A stretch of DNA of 64,000 nucleotides from assembly GCF_000153285.1 (NCBI RefSeq), contig NZ_CH724168.1:2271455-2335454 (forward strand), in the 5' to 3' direction. The stretch comes from Synechococcus sp. WH 7805 (GTDB taxonomy: Bacteria; Cyanobacteriota; Cyanobacteriia; PCC-6307; Cyanobiaceae). Below, piece after piece: positions 1 through 7,868 of this stretch. Numbering within the stretch: position 1 is the stretch's first letter; each line of letters starts with the position of its first letter. The notes beneath the pieces are model-generated. The model worked only from the letters and a program-made list of their open reading frames with translations, had not been told where the DNA came from and did no database searches. The translations under genes were made by a program, and so were the position numbers.

Positions 1-277
1 GGGGATGGGTGAATTCCGCGAAGATCACTTGCTCGAGCGTGGCAGCCTGCTCGGCGATGGCTGCCGCCACCACTGGGTGTGCATGGCCATGCAGGGTCAC
101 CCACCAGCTGCTGATCGCATCGATGAGGGGTTCAGCTTCTGCACGGTGCAGCAAGGCCCCTTCTCCTCGCACCACCTGCTCGAGTGGTGGAGTGGTGGTG
201 ATGGATGTGAAGGGTGGCCAGAGGTTGGGGTGGTGGTTCCGAGACACTGGGCACGCGCGACTGCCTGTTGTCATCAT
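1..277 (-). CDS. bioA: BioA, adenosylmethionine-8-amino-7-oxononanoate aminotransferase (5' part)
   Basis: Only the N-terminal ~92 residues lie in the window; the gene runs off the left edge. The enzyme makes 7,8-diaminononanoate from the BioF product, using S-adenosylmethionine as amino donor and PLP as cofactor. The translation has the typical BioA opening, HPNLWPPFTSI near residue 16, followed by ISSWWVTLHGHAHP near residue 55, which belongs to the conserved substrate-entry region of class III aminotransferases. Two adjacent ATG codons (277-275 and 274-272) could start it. It is separated from the rest of the biotin genes by two small plus-strand ORFs, so it may have its own promoter. The family call is confident from these motifs and the neighbouring bioD/C/F. 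Confidence 0.88.
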   Translation of the reverse strand, partial: MMTTGSRACPVSRNHHPNLWPPFTSITTTPPLEQVVRGEGALLHRAEAEPLIDAISSWWVTLHGHAHPVVAAAIAEQAATLEQVIFAEFTHP

Positions 278-330
278 GAGTTGGCGTCCGGATGGTGCAT
301 CAATGGCCTTCACTGAAGGAAGCCGCCGTT

Positions 331-444
331 ATGGACAGCCCAAGTCGAGGCGGTTTGTGGATCCCCCGAACTCCCAGCCCCGATGCCAGGAAGGCAGCGA
401 GGGCTGTCGCAGCATCTTTTTTGAAGGGGGATGGCCCTCGATGA
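331..444 (+). CDS. Hypothetical 37-aa micro-ORF
   Basis: Short ATG-started ORF, basic, ending in KGDGPR. Its stop overlaps the start of the next small ORF in the form cgATGA. No domain is recognised. It lies on the strand opposite to the flanking biotin genes, in the gap between bioA and the small membrane gene after bioD. The overlap with the following ORF is the only positive evidence; it could also be a non-coding leader. Confidence 0.25.
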   Translation: MDSPSRGGLWIPRTPSPDARKAARAVAASFLKGDGPR

Positions 445-593
445 AGGCACGGCTTGAGATGCGTGGATGGTCCCCTTCTCAGGTGGAACAGATTCACGAA
501 CAGCTCCGCCAGGGTTGGCCCTTGACCATGGCCGTGCGTCACGTTGCCCTCATGCTTGGCAGCTGTCCCATTCGCTCCAGGCCCATGGGTTGA
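441..593 (+). CDS. Hypothetical 50-aa protein
   Basis: ATG at 441 overlaps the stop of the preceding micro-ORF. The protein contains a stretch predicted to be helical, SPSQVEQIHEQLRQGW near residues 11-26, and reads like a real small protein rather than a shadow: no gene is recognised on the opposite strand here. Function unknown. It converges with the 51-aa membrane gene that ends at 610. The two plus-strand ORFs may also be two halves of one longer gene separated by a frameshift. Confidence 0.35.
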   Translation: MKARLEMRGWSPSQVEQIHEQLRQGWPLTMAVRHVALMLGSCPIRSRPMG

Positions 594-609
594 ACCGCAG
601 AGGGAGTGT

Positions 610-765
610 TCAGCGGCAGACCTCGCTATCCCGTTCCCCCTGGGTGGCGATTGGTCCGCAGTTGAACCAGCGCACCAGCTGAACCTCAACATCCGTGAAC
701 AGCACAAGGATGCCACCACAAAGCAGGGCAACGGCCACAGTGGCCCAGGTCTGGCGGCTGGTCAT
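610..765 (-). CDS. 51-aa single-pass membrane protein at the end of the biotin operon
   Basis: This gene is too short for routine ORF calling. Its ATG (765-763) overlaps the bioD stop in the four-base ATGA arrangement seen at every other junction of this operon. The translation starts MTSRQTWATVAVALLCGG; residues about 7-25 form a hydrophobic segment, followed by an amphipathic stretch and a hydrophilic tail with two Cys (FNCGP and EVCR). No known biotin enzyme matches it. The coupled start and the clean membrane-protein composition support it being translated. Function unknown. Confidence 0.6.
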   Translation of the reverse strand: MTSRQTWATVAVALLCGGILVLFTDVEVQLVRWFNCGPIATQGERDSEVCR

Positions 766-1433
766 CGGCGATCCGGGCGATTCATCGTCGCCCTGAACTT
801 AAGGCCCAGTCCCTGCTTCTGCCATGCAGATTTGAGTGTCTCTGCGCTGAGTGGGTGGAGGGGAGGTAGCTCTGCCAGCACTGGAACTTTCCCCAGATCT
901 TCCAGAGTTCGAGGATTATCAGCATGCAGGGGACCGTTGAGGATCAGTCCGAGCACGGGAATCCCTCGGCTTGCCAAGGCTTCCAAACTCAACAGGGTGT
1001 GATTGAGCGTGCCCAGGCCGCTGCGGCAGACCAGAACCACCGGGAGATTCCAGTGCTGCAGCTGGTCGATCTGACTCCAGGTGCGGGTGAGCGGCACATG
1101 CAGACCTCCGGCCGTCTCCACCACCAGAGGGTTGGACCCGCTGGGCGGCAACTGGAGCATTGCCGGTTCGAGAACCGTGTTCTCAAGCTCCGCCGCCCAA
1201 TGGGGCGAGACCGGAGCCTTGAAGGCGTAAGCCTCTGGGATCCAGCGGTGCTCGGGCAGTTCCAGCAGATCAACCACTCTCTGGCGATCGCCGCCTCCCT
1301 CCAGTCCGCTCTGCACCGGCTTCCAGTACGTGGCCTCCAGTCCCTGAACCAGCAACGCACTCACGACGGTCTTCCCGATGTCAGTGTCGGTGCCGCAGAC
1401 CACGAGTCGGAGAGGATCAGAACCTGGATTCAT
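762..1433 (-). CDS. bioD: BioD, dethiobiotin synthetase
   Basis: Cytosolic ATP-dependent enzyme that closes the ureido ring of dethiobiotin from diaminopelargonic acid and CO2. At 223 aa it has normal family length. The P-loop GTDTDIGKT lies at residues 14-22, KPVQSG follows near residue 38, and VETAGGLHVPL matches the conserved mid-protein motif. The ATG at 1433 was chosen over the longer reading frame because it overlaps the bioC stop by four bases and puts the P-loop at the usual distance. It is cotranscribed with bioF, the esterase gene and bioC. Confidence 0.95.
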   Translation of the reverse strand: MNPGSDPLRLVVCGTDTDIGKTVVSALLVQGLEATYWKPVQSGLEGGGDRQRVVDLLELPEHRWIPEAYAFKAPVSPHWAAELENTVLEPAMLQLPPSGSNPLVVETAGGLHVPLTRTWSQIDQLQHWNLPVVLVCRSGLGTLNHTLLSLEALASRGIPVLGLILNGPLHADNPRTLEDLGKVPVLAELPPLHPLSAETLKSAWQKQGLGLKFRATMNRPDRR

Positions 1434-2188
1434 CCGCGAATCAGCAGCAATTGGATCACCCAGGTGAGTCTTAGCTGGCCGTCGTTCTGGCGGTCGCTCC
1501 ACTCGTGCTGAAGACGACGCCAGTCACGCAGTGGAAGGGGTGATTGAGGGCTGGTGCCAGCCCCAATCCGGCGCAGAGGCTTGAGCAGTAATGGCAGGCT
1601 CGATGACGACACTGTGTAGGACACCCGGTGCGTCATGCGGAGCTGTTGCGCTGGGATCGTTCTCAGTAACGCGTCAGTGGAAGGGAAGGGCAGAGCAGTG
1701 CAGCGCACCCTGCAGCGCCTGGCGCTTTCATGCCACTGGGGGAAGCATCCCTCCACCGGAAGGGCAACCGCCAGGAGCCCATCAGGGGACAACCGCCGGA
1801 TCCACTGCTGCAGACAACGCTGCGGTTCAGGAAGCCAATGCAAGCAGAAGCTCGAGGCGAGAAGGGTTGGAGCCTCGCTCCAATCCGGCAGCCCCGTTGT
1901 GAGATCCCAGTGCAAAACCTCGGCTTCGTCAGGATGACCGCGCAGCATCGCCTGACTGCCATCAAGACGCTGCACCTTGTGGCCTGGATGCAGTTGCTCC
2001 AGCGCTGTTGCAAGATGACCGGTCCCGGTCCCTAGATCAACCCAGAGACCCTCGGGGATCCCTTCCCGCCGAGTGAGTTGGGCCAGTCGCCAGGCCACCG
2101 AGCGTTGCAGTCTGGCCGATCGGTCATACCGTTCGGCCGCGCGATCGAATCCCCGCAGAACGCGGTCTTGCCAGGCGGTCGGTTTCAT
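1430..2188 (-). CDS. bioC: BioC, malonyl-ACP O-methyltransferase
   Basis: SAM-dependent methyltransferase that caps malonyl-ACP so the fatty-acid machinery can extend it to pimeloyl-ACP methyl ester. The 252-aa product has motif I VDLGTGTGHLATAL near residue 47 and LHWLPEP in the substrate region; the N-terminal stretch FDRAAERYDRSA is typical of BioC. The ATG at 2188 overlaps the stop of the upstream esterase gene by four bases, which fixes the start. Its position between bioD and a hydrolase gene is the expected BioC/BioH-type pairing. Confidence 0.92.
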   Translation of the reverse strand: MKPTAWQDRVLRGFDRAAERYDRSARLQRSVAWRLAQLTRREGIPEGLWVDLGTGTGHLATALEQLHPGHKVQRLDGSQAMLRGHPDEAEVLHWDLTTGLPDWSEAPTLLASSFCLHWLPEPQRCLQQWIRRLSPDGLLAVALPVEGCFPQWHESARRCRVRCTALPFPSTDALLRTIPAQQLRMTHRVSYTVSSSSLPLLLKPLRRIGAGTSPQSPLPLRDWRRLQHEWSDRQNDGQLRLTWVIQLLLIRG

Positions 2189-2913
2189 CCGGGTGGCCCG
2201 ATGTCCTGATCCAGCCACTCTCTGACGTGAATGAGCAGGTCCGGCATCAGCAGTGCATGTCCCATGTTGGGGAGGCACCAGTGCTCGGGTGCCTGCTCAA
2301 GAAGATTGTTGAGTTCGCTGAGCAGGCACTTGCTCGCTTCCGGAACCACGATGGCGTCAGATGCTGCTTCCACGATCAGCACGCGGGCGGTCCTCGGCAG
2401 ACCTGGTGGGAGCCCTGCGGTGGTGGTCAGATGGTCGAGATCGGCTCGCAGTCGTTCCCGTCCTGCAGCTGTAAGGCCCTGCATGCCAGGGCTGGGTGGC
2501 AGAGCGGTGACATCCGTGGGCGCGGCAGCGCGCTGCAGAAACGTTTGCAGCATGGCGGCTTCTTCGGGACTCCCAATCGCGCGTCTCATGCCTTCAAGCC
2601 CAGCCCTCAACGCACGTCCCTGCCGTCCTTCGGGAACGAAGCGTCCGAAGCTGGCCAGCAGCACGGCGTCTGTGGCCTGGGCCAGCACGGCGGCGTCCAG
2701 TAAATGCGGCCCAAGGGAGTGGGCGATGACCGCCCGTCGCTGCGGCGTTGCGTCATCGGGTGATTCACTCCAGGCGGGAGCGACAGGGCTACGGCCGCCA
2801 TAACCACGTTCTCCATTGATCCAGTGCCATCCATGGCGCTGGAAGGATCGCTGCCAGGGTGCCCAGACGGTGCCATCCGAGCTCCATCCATGCATCGCAA
2901 TGACCTGTTTCAT
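2185..2913 (-). CDS. bioK: Alpha/beta hydrolase, probable pimeloyl-ACP methyl ester esterase (BioK-like)
   Basis: 242-aa alpha/beta hydrolase lying between bioF and bioC with four-base overlaps on both sides. A plausible catalytic triad is visible: nucleophile Ser in AHSLG (near residue 84), Asp in EAASDAIVVPE, and His in NMGHALLM near the C-terminus; HGWSSDG near residue 8 fits the oxyanion-hole loop. In bacteria using BioC, an esterase must remove the methyl group from pimeloyl-ACP. Synechococcus lineages are known to use BioK instead of BioH. The operon position supports that role; assignment to BioK rather than another esterase clade is inference. Confidence 0.8.
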   Translation of the reverse strand: MKQVIAMHGWSSDGTVWAPWQRSFQRHGWHWINGERGYGGRSPVAPAWSESPDDATPQRRAVIAHSLGPHLLDAAVLAQATDAVLLASFGRFVPEGRQGRALRAGLEGMRRAIGSPEEAAMLQTFLQRAAAPTDVTALPPSPGMQGLTAAGRERLRADLDHLTTTAGLPPGLPRTARVLIVEAASDAIVVPEASKCLLSELNNLLEQAPEHWCLPNMGHALLMPDLLIHVREWLDQDIGPPG

Positions 2914-4070
2914 GACCGGAGGTCGCCGTGCCCAAGGGTGTTCACCAACGCGTCCAGGGCCTCATCAGACTGGCGGTGATGCAGCACCAGTCGCAGACGG
3001 GCCGTTCCCTCCGGAACGGTTGGCGGGCGGATGGCAACGGTGAGAACCCCTGCTGCCTCCAGCCGTTGCTGGTACTCCAGCGTTGGCTGATCACCCCCCA
3101 CCAGCAGCGGCAGGATCGGTCCAATCCCGGCGGGACGGGACCAGCCCTGGGCCTCAAGGCGATTTCTCCAACGATTGCTCTGTTTCACGAGGTCCGATCC
3201 CCAACAGGGGTGGCCTTTCAGAAGGTCCAATGCAGCCAGAGCAGCAGCTGCCAGGGGTGGCGCCAGGGCTGTGGTGTACCTGAATGCTCCGCTGGTCTGC
3301 AGCAGAGCGTCGGCCTGCTCTTGATCGCAGGCGAGAAAGGCCCCACCACTTCCAAAGGCTTTGCCAAAGGTGCCACTGATCATGGTGATGCCCTCCAGGC
3401 CAAGGCCAAGCCCTCGCCCTTCAAATCCAAGGACCCCGAGAGCATGGGCTTCATCTAGAAGCAGGCTGGCGCCATAGTTCCGACAGAGTGCGGCCAGGGC
3501 CGGTACGTCCGGGCTGGTGCCCTCCATGCTGAATAGGCTTTCGCTGATCACCACCAGGCGTGCGTCCTGGCGCTGGCTGCGACATGCCTGAAGTTGCTGG
3601 TGCAGAGCGTGGAGATCGTTGTGGGCGAAGCGCTTCAGCTGGGCTCCGCTGGCCTGCACTCCCACCAGCAGCGAATGGTGTATCAAGCGATCGGCTAGCA
3701 CCGTGGTGTGACGGTTGGCCAGGGCCAGGACCGCGGCGAGGTTCGCTTGAAATCCGCTCGGAAACAGAAACACCCTGTCGCGTTGCAGCCATCGGGCCAG
3801 GGCCGTCTCCAAACGGTCATGCACGGGCCTGCTTCCTGTGACAAGCCTGGAGCCACCGGCACCGACACCACTGCGCTGCAATTCGGCCTCGGCCGCGGCG
3901 ATCAGCTGTGGGTGGTGGCTGAGCCCGAGGTAGTCATTGCTGGCCAGATCCATCAGGGCTGGGCCTGCCTCGGCATCTGCCTCGGTGGCAATGACGGAGT
4001 GCAGCCCTTCACCATCCAGGGATGGCGCCCAGGTGCGCAGTCGTCGACGGCGGGTGGGTGGGACAGTCAT
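2910..4070 (-). CDS. bioF: BioF, 8-amino-7-oxononanoate synthase
   Basis: PLP-dependent alpha-oxoamine synthase joining pimeloyl-ACP and L-alanine. The 386-aa product has usual family length. LASNDYLGLSHHP appears near residue 42, LLLDEAHALGVLG holds the Asp/His pair that contacts PLP, and the Schiff-base Lys is in GTFGKAFG. It is the first gene of the minus-strand biotin operon, so its promoter should lie in the 72-bp gap before the divergent transporter at 4143. The ATG at 4070 is preceded by no strong Shine-Dalgarno motif. Confidence 0.94.
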   Translation of the reverse strand: MTVPPTRRRRLRTWAPSLDGEGLHSVIATEADAEAGPALMDLASNDYLGLSHHPQLIAAAEAELQRSGVGAGGSRLVTGSRPVHDRLETALARWLQRDRVFLFPSGFQANLAAVLALANRHTTVLADRLIHHSLLVGVQASGAQLKRFAHNDLHALHQQLQACRSQRQDARLVVISESLFSMEGTSPDVPALAALCRNYGASLLLDEAHALGVLGFEGRGLGLGLEGITMISGTFGKAFGSGGAFLACDQEQADALLQTSGAFRYTTALAPPLAAAALAALDLLKGHPCWGSDLVKQSNRWRNRLEAQGWSRPAGIGPILPLLVGGDQPTLEYQQRLEAAGVLTVAIRPPTVPEGTARLRLVLHHRQSDEALDALVNTLGHGDLRS

Positions 4071-4142
4071 GGTCTCTACTTTGGGCCCCGGTCGCCCTGC
4101 AGAGTGAGGGTGAATTTGCTGCCGTTTCCATCGGAAGCGGTT

Positions 4143-5060
4143 ATGGGGTTGGAGCGCTTCACTCTTTTCTTCCCTTTATGGACCCTGCTGGCAGCGTTGC
4201 TCTCACTGCTGCAGCCCGACTTGTTCACCTGGGTGGCAGGCCCGGTGATCGTCTGGTCTCTCGCGCTGATCATGCTGGGCATGGGGCTGGGGCTTTCTCC
4301 GGCTGATTTCCGTCGGGCCATGATTCCGCCGCGGGCTGCCCTGATCGGTGTGGGAGCTCAGTTTCTGGTGATGCCTGCTCTTGCTGCATCGCTGGCGTGG
4401 GCCCTGAAGCTGGAGCCGCCTCTGGCGGTTGGGTTGATTCTGGTGGGGTGCTGCCCAGGAGGGACAGCCAGCAATGTGGTGGCTTTGATCGCCCGGGCCG
4501 ATGTGGCGCTGTCGGTGGTGATGACATCCCTGAGCACCCTTCTTGCCGTTGTGGTGACGCCCCTGCTGACCAGTGCACTGGCGGGGCGCTATGTCCCAGT
4601 GGATGGCTGGACTCTGCTGGTGAATGTCCTGCAGGTGGTGTTGGTTCCGGTCACGGTCGGCGTGGCGATCAAGCAGGGGTTGCCCCGACTGGCAGCCAGA
4701 GTGCAGCCTGTGATGCCGCCGCTGGCGGTTGTGGCGATCGCCTTGATTGTCGCCGGAATCGTGGGCAGTCAGCGCGAGGTGCTTCTGCGTCAGGGAGGTC
4801 TGCTTGTGCTGGCCACGGCTCTTCTTCACGGTGGTGGTTTCCTGCTCGGCTTCTTGCTGCCGGCACTTCTGGGTGAACCCAGGGCAGTGCGCCGCACCAT
4901 CAGCATTGAAGTCGGAATGCAGAACTCCGGACTGGCGGTTGTCCTGGCCCGATCCGGTGGCTTCGCGAGTCCGCTTACCGCCCTTCCAGGTGCGATCTCA
5001 GCCGTGATGCACTCCCTACTGGGCAGTCTCCTGGCGGCCCTGTGGCGAAAGCGTCCCTAA
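4143..5060 (+). CDS. BASS-family sodium/bile-acid-type symporter
   Basis: Integral membrane protein of 305 aa with about nine or ten hydrophobic segments. The glycine-rich motif VGCCPGGTASNV and the later IEVGMQNSGLAVVLA are the conserved crossover-helix motifs of the bile acid:sodium symporter (SBF) family. In cyanobacteria and plastids, BASS proteins carry organic anions such as pyruvate or pantothenate-like acids with sodium; the substrate here cannot be told from sequence. The ATG at 4143 begins directly before the first membrane segment; the upstream extension of the reading frame overlaps bioF and is ignored. Confidence 0.85.
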   Translation: MGLERFTLFFPLWTLLAALLSLLQPDLFTWVAGPVIVWSLALIMLGMGLGLSPADFRRAMIPPRAALIGVGAQFLVMPALAASLAWALKLEPPLAVGLILVGCCPGGTASNVVALIARADVALSVVMTSLSTLLAVVVTPLLTSALAGRYVPVDGWTLLVNVLQVVLVPVTVGVAIKQGLPRLAARVQPVMPPLAVVAIALIVAGIVGSQREVLLRQGGLLVLATALLHGGGFLLGFLLPALLGEPRAVRRTISIEVGMQNSGLAVVLARSGGFASPLTALPGAISAVMHSLLGSLLAALWRKRP

Positions 5061-5069
5061 GATCACTCC

Positions 5070-7844
5070 ATGAAGGATCAGGCTCCCCAGGCTTCACAGC
5101 CCGCCAGTGTGGGATCCCCTGATCCGGCGCAACTCTTCCCCTTCCCGCTGGATGACTTCCAGCTGGAGGCGATTGATGCCCTCAATCAGGGGCATTCCGT
5201 TGTGGTGAGCGCCCCAACGGGATCCGGCAAGACCCTCGTGGGTGAATACGCCATCTACCGAGCCATCGCCCATGGCCAGAAGGTTTTTTACACCACGCCT
5301 CTCAAGGCCCTTTCCAATCAGAAGCTGCGCGACTTCCGTGAGCAGTTTGGAGCCGACAACGTCGGTTTGATGACCGGTGACCTCAGCGTGAACCGTGAGG
5401 CTTCGATCGTGGTGATGACCACGGAGATCTTCCGCAACATGCTTTATGCGGAGGCTGATGAGTCCGACGACCCGTTGGCGGATGTGGAGGCGGTGGTGCT
5501 CGACGAATGCCACTACATGAACGATTCCCAGCGCGGCACGGTCTGGGAGGAGTCAATCATTCACTGCCCACTGCCGGTGCAGCTGGTGGCGCTTTCCGCC
5601 ACCGTTGCCAATGCCGGTCAGCTCACCGACTGGATTGAACGGGTCCATGGACCCACGCACCTGGTGCACAGCGATTTCAGACCCGTTCCCCTCCAGTTCA
5701 GTTTCTGCAGTGCCAAGGGACTGCATCCGTTGCTGAATGACCAAGGCACCGGCCTGCATCCCAACTGCAAGGTGTGGCGTGCTCCAAAGGGAAACAAGCG
5801 CAAGGGACGTTCACAACGCCCTCCCCAGCCAGAGCCGCCTCCAATCAGTTTCGTCGTGGCTCAGATGGCTGAACGGGAGATGTTGCCGGCGATCTATTTC
5901 ATTTTCAGTCGCCGGGGGTGTGACAAGGCCGTGCGCGATCTCGGGGTGCAATGTCTGGTCAACGAGTCTGAGCAGGCATGCATCCGTGAACGTTTCAAGG
6001 CCTACGCGGCGGCCAATCCCGAAGCCGTGCGCGATGGCTTGCATGCTGATGCGCTCCTGCGGGGCATCGCGGCTCACCATGCTGGGGTCTTGCCAGCGTG
6101 GAAAGAGCTGGTTGAAGAATTGTTCCAGCAGGGGTTGGTGAAGGTCGTGTTCGCCACGGAAACCCTGGCGGCCGGGATCAACATGCCTGCGCGCAGCACC
6201 GTGATTGCCGCACTCTCCAAGCGCACCGAGCGGGGCCACCGGCCGCTGATGGCCAGCGAATTCCTGCAGATGGCCGGTCGTGCCGGTCGGCGGGGCCTTG
6301 ATTCCAAGGGCTATGTGGTGACGGTGCAGAGTCGTTTTGAAGGGGTGCGAGAGGCGGGACAGCTGGCCACAAGCCCGGCTGATCCTCTCGTCAGTCAGTT
6401 CACACCCAGCTACGGCATGGTGCTCAATCTGTTGCAGCGCCACGATCTGGCCAAGGCACGGGAGCTGGTCGAACGAAGTTTCGGCCGCTATCTGGCCAGC
6501 CTCGATCTAGTTGAGGAGGAGGAGATTCTTCAGCAGCTGCGTCTTCAGCTCGGACAGTTGCAGGGAACGGCCGGTGATGTGCCCTGGGAAGATTTTGAAG
6601 ACTATGAAAAATTGCGCGGCCGTCTCCGTGAGGAAAGGCGCCTGTTGCGCATCCTTCAACAGCAGGCCGAGGAGACCCTCGCCCATGAGCTCACGCTGGC
6701 GCTTCAATTTGCCAGTGTTGGCACGCTGGTCAGTCTGAAGTCTCCGCAGTTGCGCGGTGGAGTCACCCCGGCGGTGATCGTCGAGAAGTGCGAGGGCCCC
6801 GGTCAGTTTCCGCTTCTTCTTTGCCTCACCAACGACAACGTCTGGCTTCTGCTCCCCTGTCAGGCAGTGGTCAGCCTGCATGCCGAACTGAGCTGTCTGC
6901 AGGTGGAGGGGCTGCGGACCCCTGATCTGGGGCGTGCTGGAGAGCTTCGCCATGGAGATCAGCACAGCGGTGGCCTCGCTCTTGCTGTGGGGCACATGGC
7001 CCAACGCCATGACATGACCACGCCCCAGTACGACCTCGCCGGGGAGGTTCTGACTCAGATGCAATCCGTTCAGGAGCTTGAAGCTGAGCTGGAAACCCAT
7101 CCAGCCCATCGTTGGGGGGATCGCAAGCAGCTCAAGAAGCATCGGCGTCGCATGGAAGAGCTGGAACTGGAGATCACCGAGCGGCAGCAACTGCTCCATC
7201 ACCGTGCCAATCGGCACTGGGAGACATTCCTCGCCCTGATGGAGATCCTTCAGCACTTCGGTGCTCTCGACGACCTTGTGCCCACCGAAATCGGCAGAAC
7301 CGTGGCGGCTCTACGAGGCGACAACGAGCTTTGGCTCGGTCTCGCGCTGATGAGTGGCCATCTTGATGATCTGCCTCCGGCGGAGCTTGCAGCGGTGTTT
7401 GAAGCCATCAGCACCGAAGTCAACCGCCCTGACCTCTGGAGTGGCTTTCCACCGCCGCCGCGGGCGGAAGAGGCGCTTCATGACCTCTCGGGAATCCGCC
7501 GGGAACTGCTGCGGGTTCAGGAACGTCACCAGGTTGTTGTCCCCGCATGGTGGGAGCCTGAACTCATGGGACTGGTGGAGGCCTGGGCCCGCGGTGTGGC
7601 CTGGAATGATCTGATCGCCAATACCTCGCTGGATGAAGGTGATGTGGTGCGGATCATGCGACGCACCATTGATCTGCTGGCGCAGGTGCCCTATTGCGAG
7701 GCGATCAGCGAGCAGCTGCGCAGCCATGCCCGTCAGGCTCTGAAAGCGATCAATCGTTTCCCTGTGGCGGAAGCGGATGATTTGCTCAAGGCTGCGGCGG
7801 CGGAATCGGAGTCGTTGAATCCAGCTACCGAGAGGGCTGCCTGA
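5070..7844 (+). CDS. Ski2/Mtr4-like DExH superfamily II RNA helicase
   Basis: Large 924-aa ATP-dependent helicase. Motif I SAPTGSGKTLVGEYA lies near residue 50, motif II is LDECHYMND (DECH), motif III is LSATVAN, and motif VI is QMAGRAGRRGLD near residue 400. A C-terminal region with a coiled-coil-like stretch (QELEAELETH to ITERQQLLHH) and a helical end resembles the DSHCT region of Ski2-type helicases. Cyanobacterial members are presumed to act in RNA processing or decay; the exact substrate is not shown. It starts 9 bp after the transporter gene and is probably cotranscribed with it. Confidence 0.88.
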   Translation: MKDQAPQASQPASVGSPDPAQLFPFPLDDFQLEAIDALNQGHSVVVSAPTGSGKTLVGEYAIYRAIAHGQKVFYTTPLKALSNQKLRDFREQFGADNVGLMTGDLSVNREASIVVMTTEIFRNMLYAEADESDDPLADVEAVVLDECHYMNDSQRGTVWEESIIHCPLPVQLVALSATVANAGQLTDWIERVHGPTHLVHSDFRPVPLQFSFCSAKGLHPLLNDQGTGLHPNCKVWRAPKGNKRKGRSQRPPQPEPPPISFVVAQMAEREMLPAIYFIFSRRGCDKAVRDLGVQCLVNESEQACIRERFKAYAAANPEAVRDGLHADALLRGIAAHHAGVLPAWKELVEELFQQGLVKVVFATETLAAGINMPARSTVIAALSKRTERGHRPLMASEFLQMAGRAGRRGLDSKGYVVTVQSRFEGVREAGQLATSPADPLVSQFTPSYGMVLNLLQRHDLAKARELVERSFGRYLASLDLVEEEEILQQLRLQLGQLQGTAGDVPWEDFEDYEKLRGRLREERRLLRILQQQAEETLAHELTLALQFASVGTLVSLKSPQLRGGVTPAVIVEKCEGPGQFPLLLCLTNDNVWLLLPCQAVVSLHAELSCLQVEGLRTPDLGRAGELRHGDQHSGGLALAVGHMAQRHDMTTPQYDLAGEVLTQMQSVQELEAELETHPAHRWGDRKQLKKHRRRMEELELEITERQQLLHHRANRHWETFLALMEILQHFGALDDLVPTEIGRTVAALRGDNELWLGLALMSGHLDDLPPAELAAVFEAISTEVNRPDLWSGFPPPPRAEEALHDLSGIRRELLRVQERHQVVVPAWWEPELMGLVEAWARGVAWNDLIANTSLDEGDVVRIMRRTIDLLAQVPYCEAISEQLRSHARQALKAINRFPVAEADDLLKAAAAESESLNPATERAA

Positions 7845-7868
7845 TCTCCCCGCGAAACACTCTTAGCC

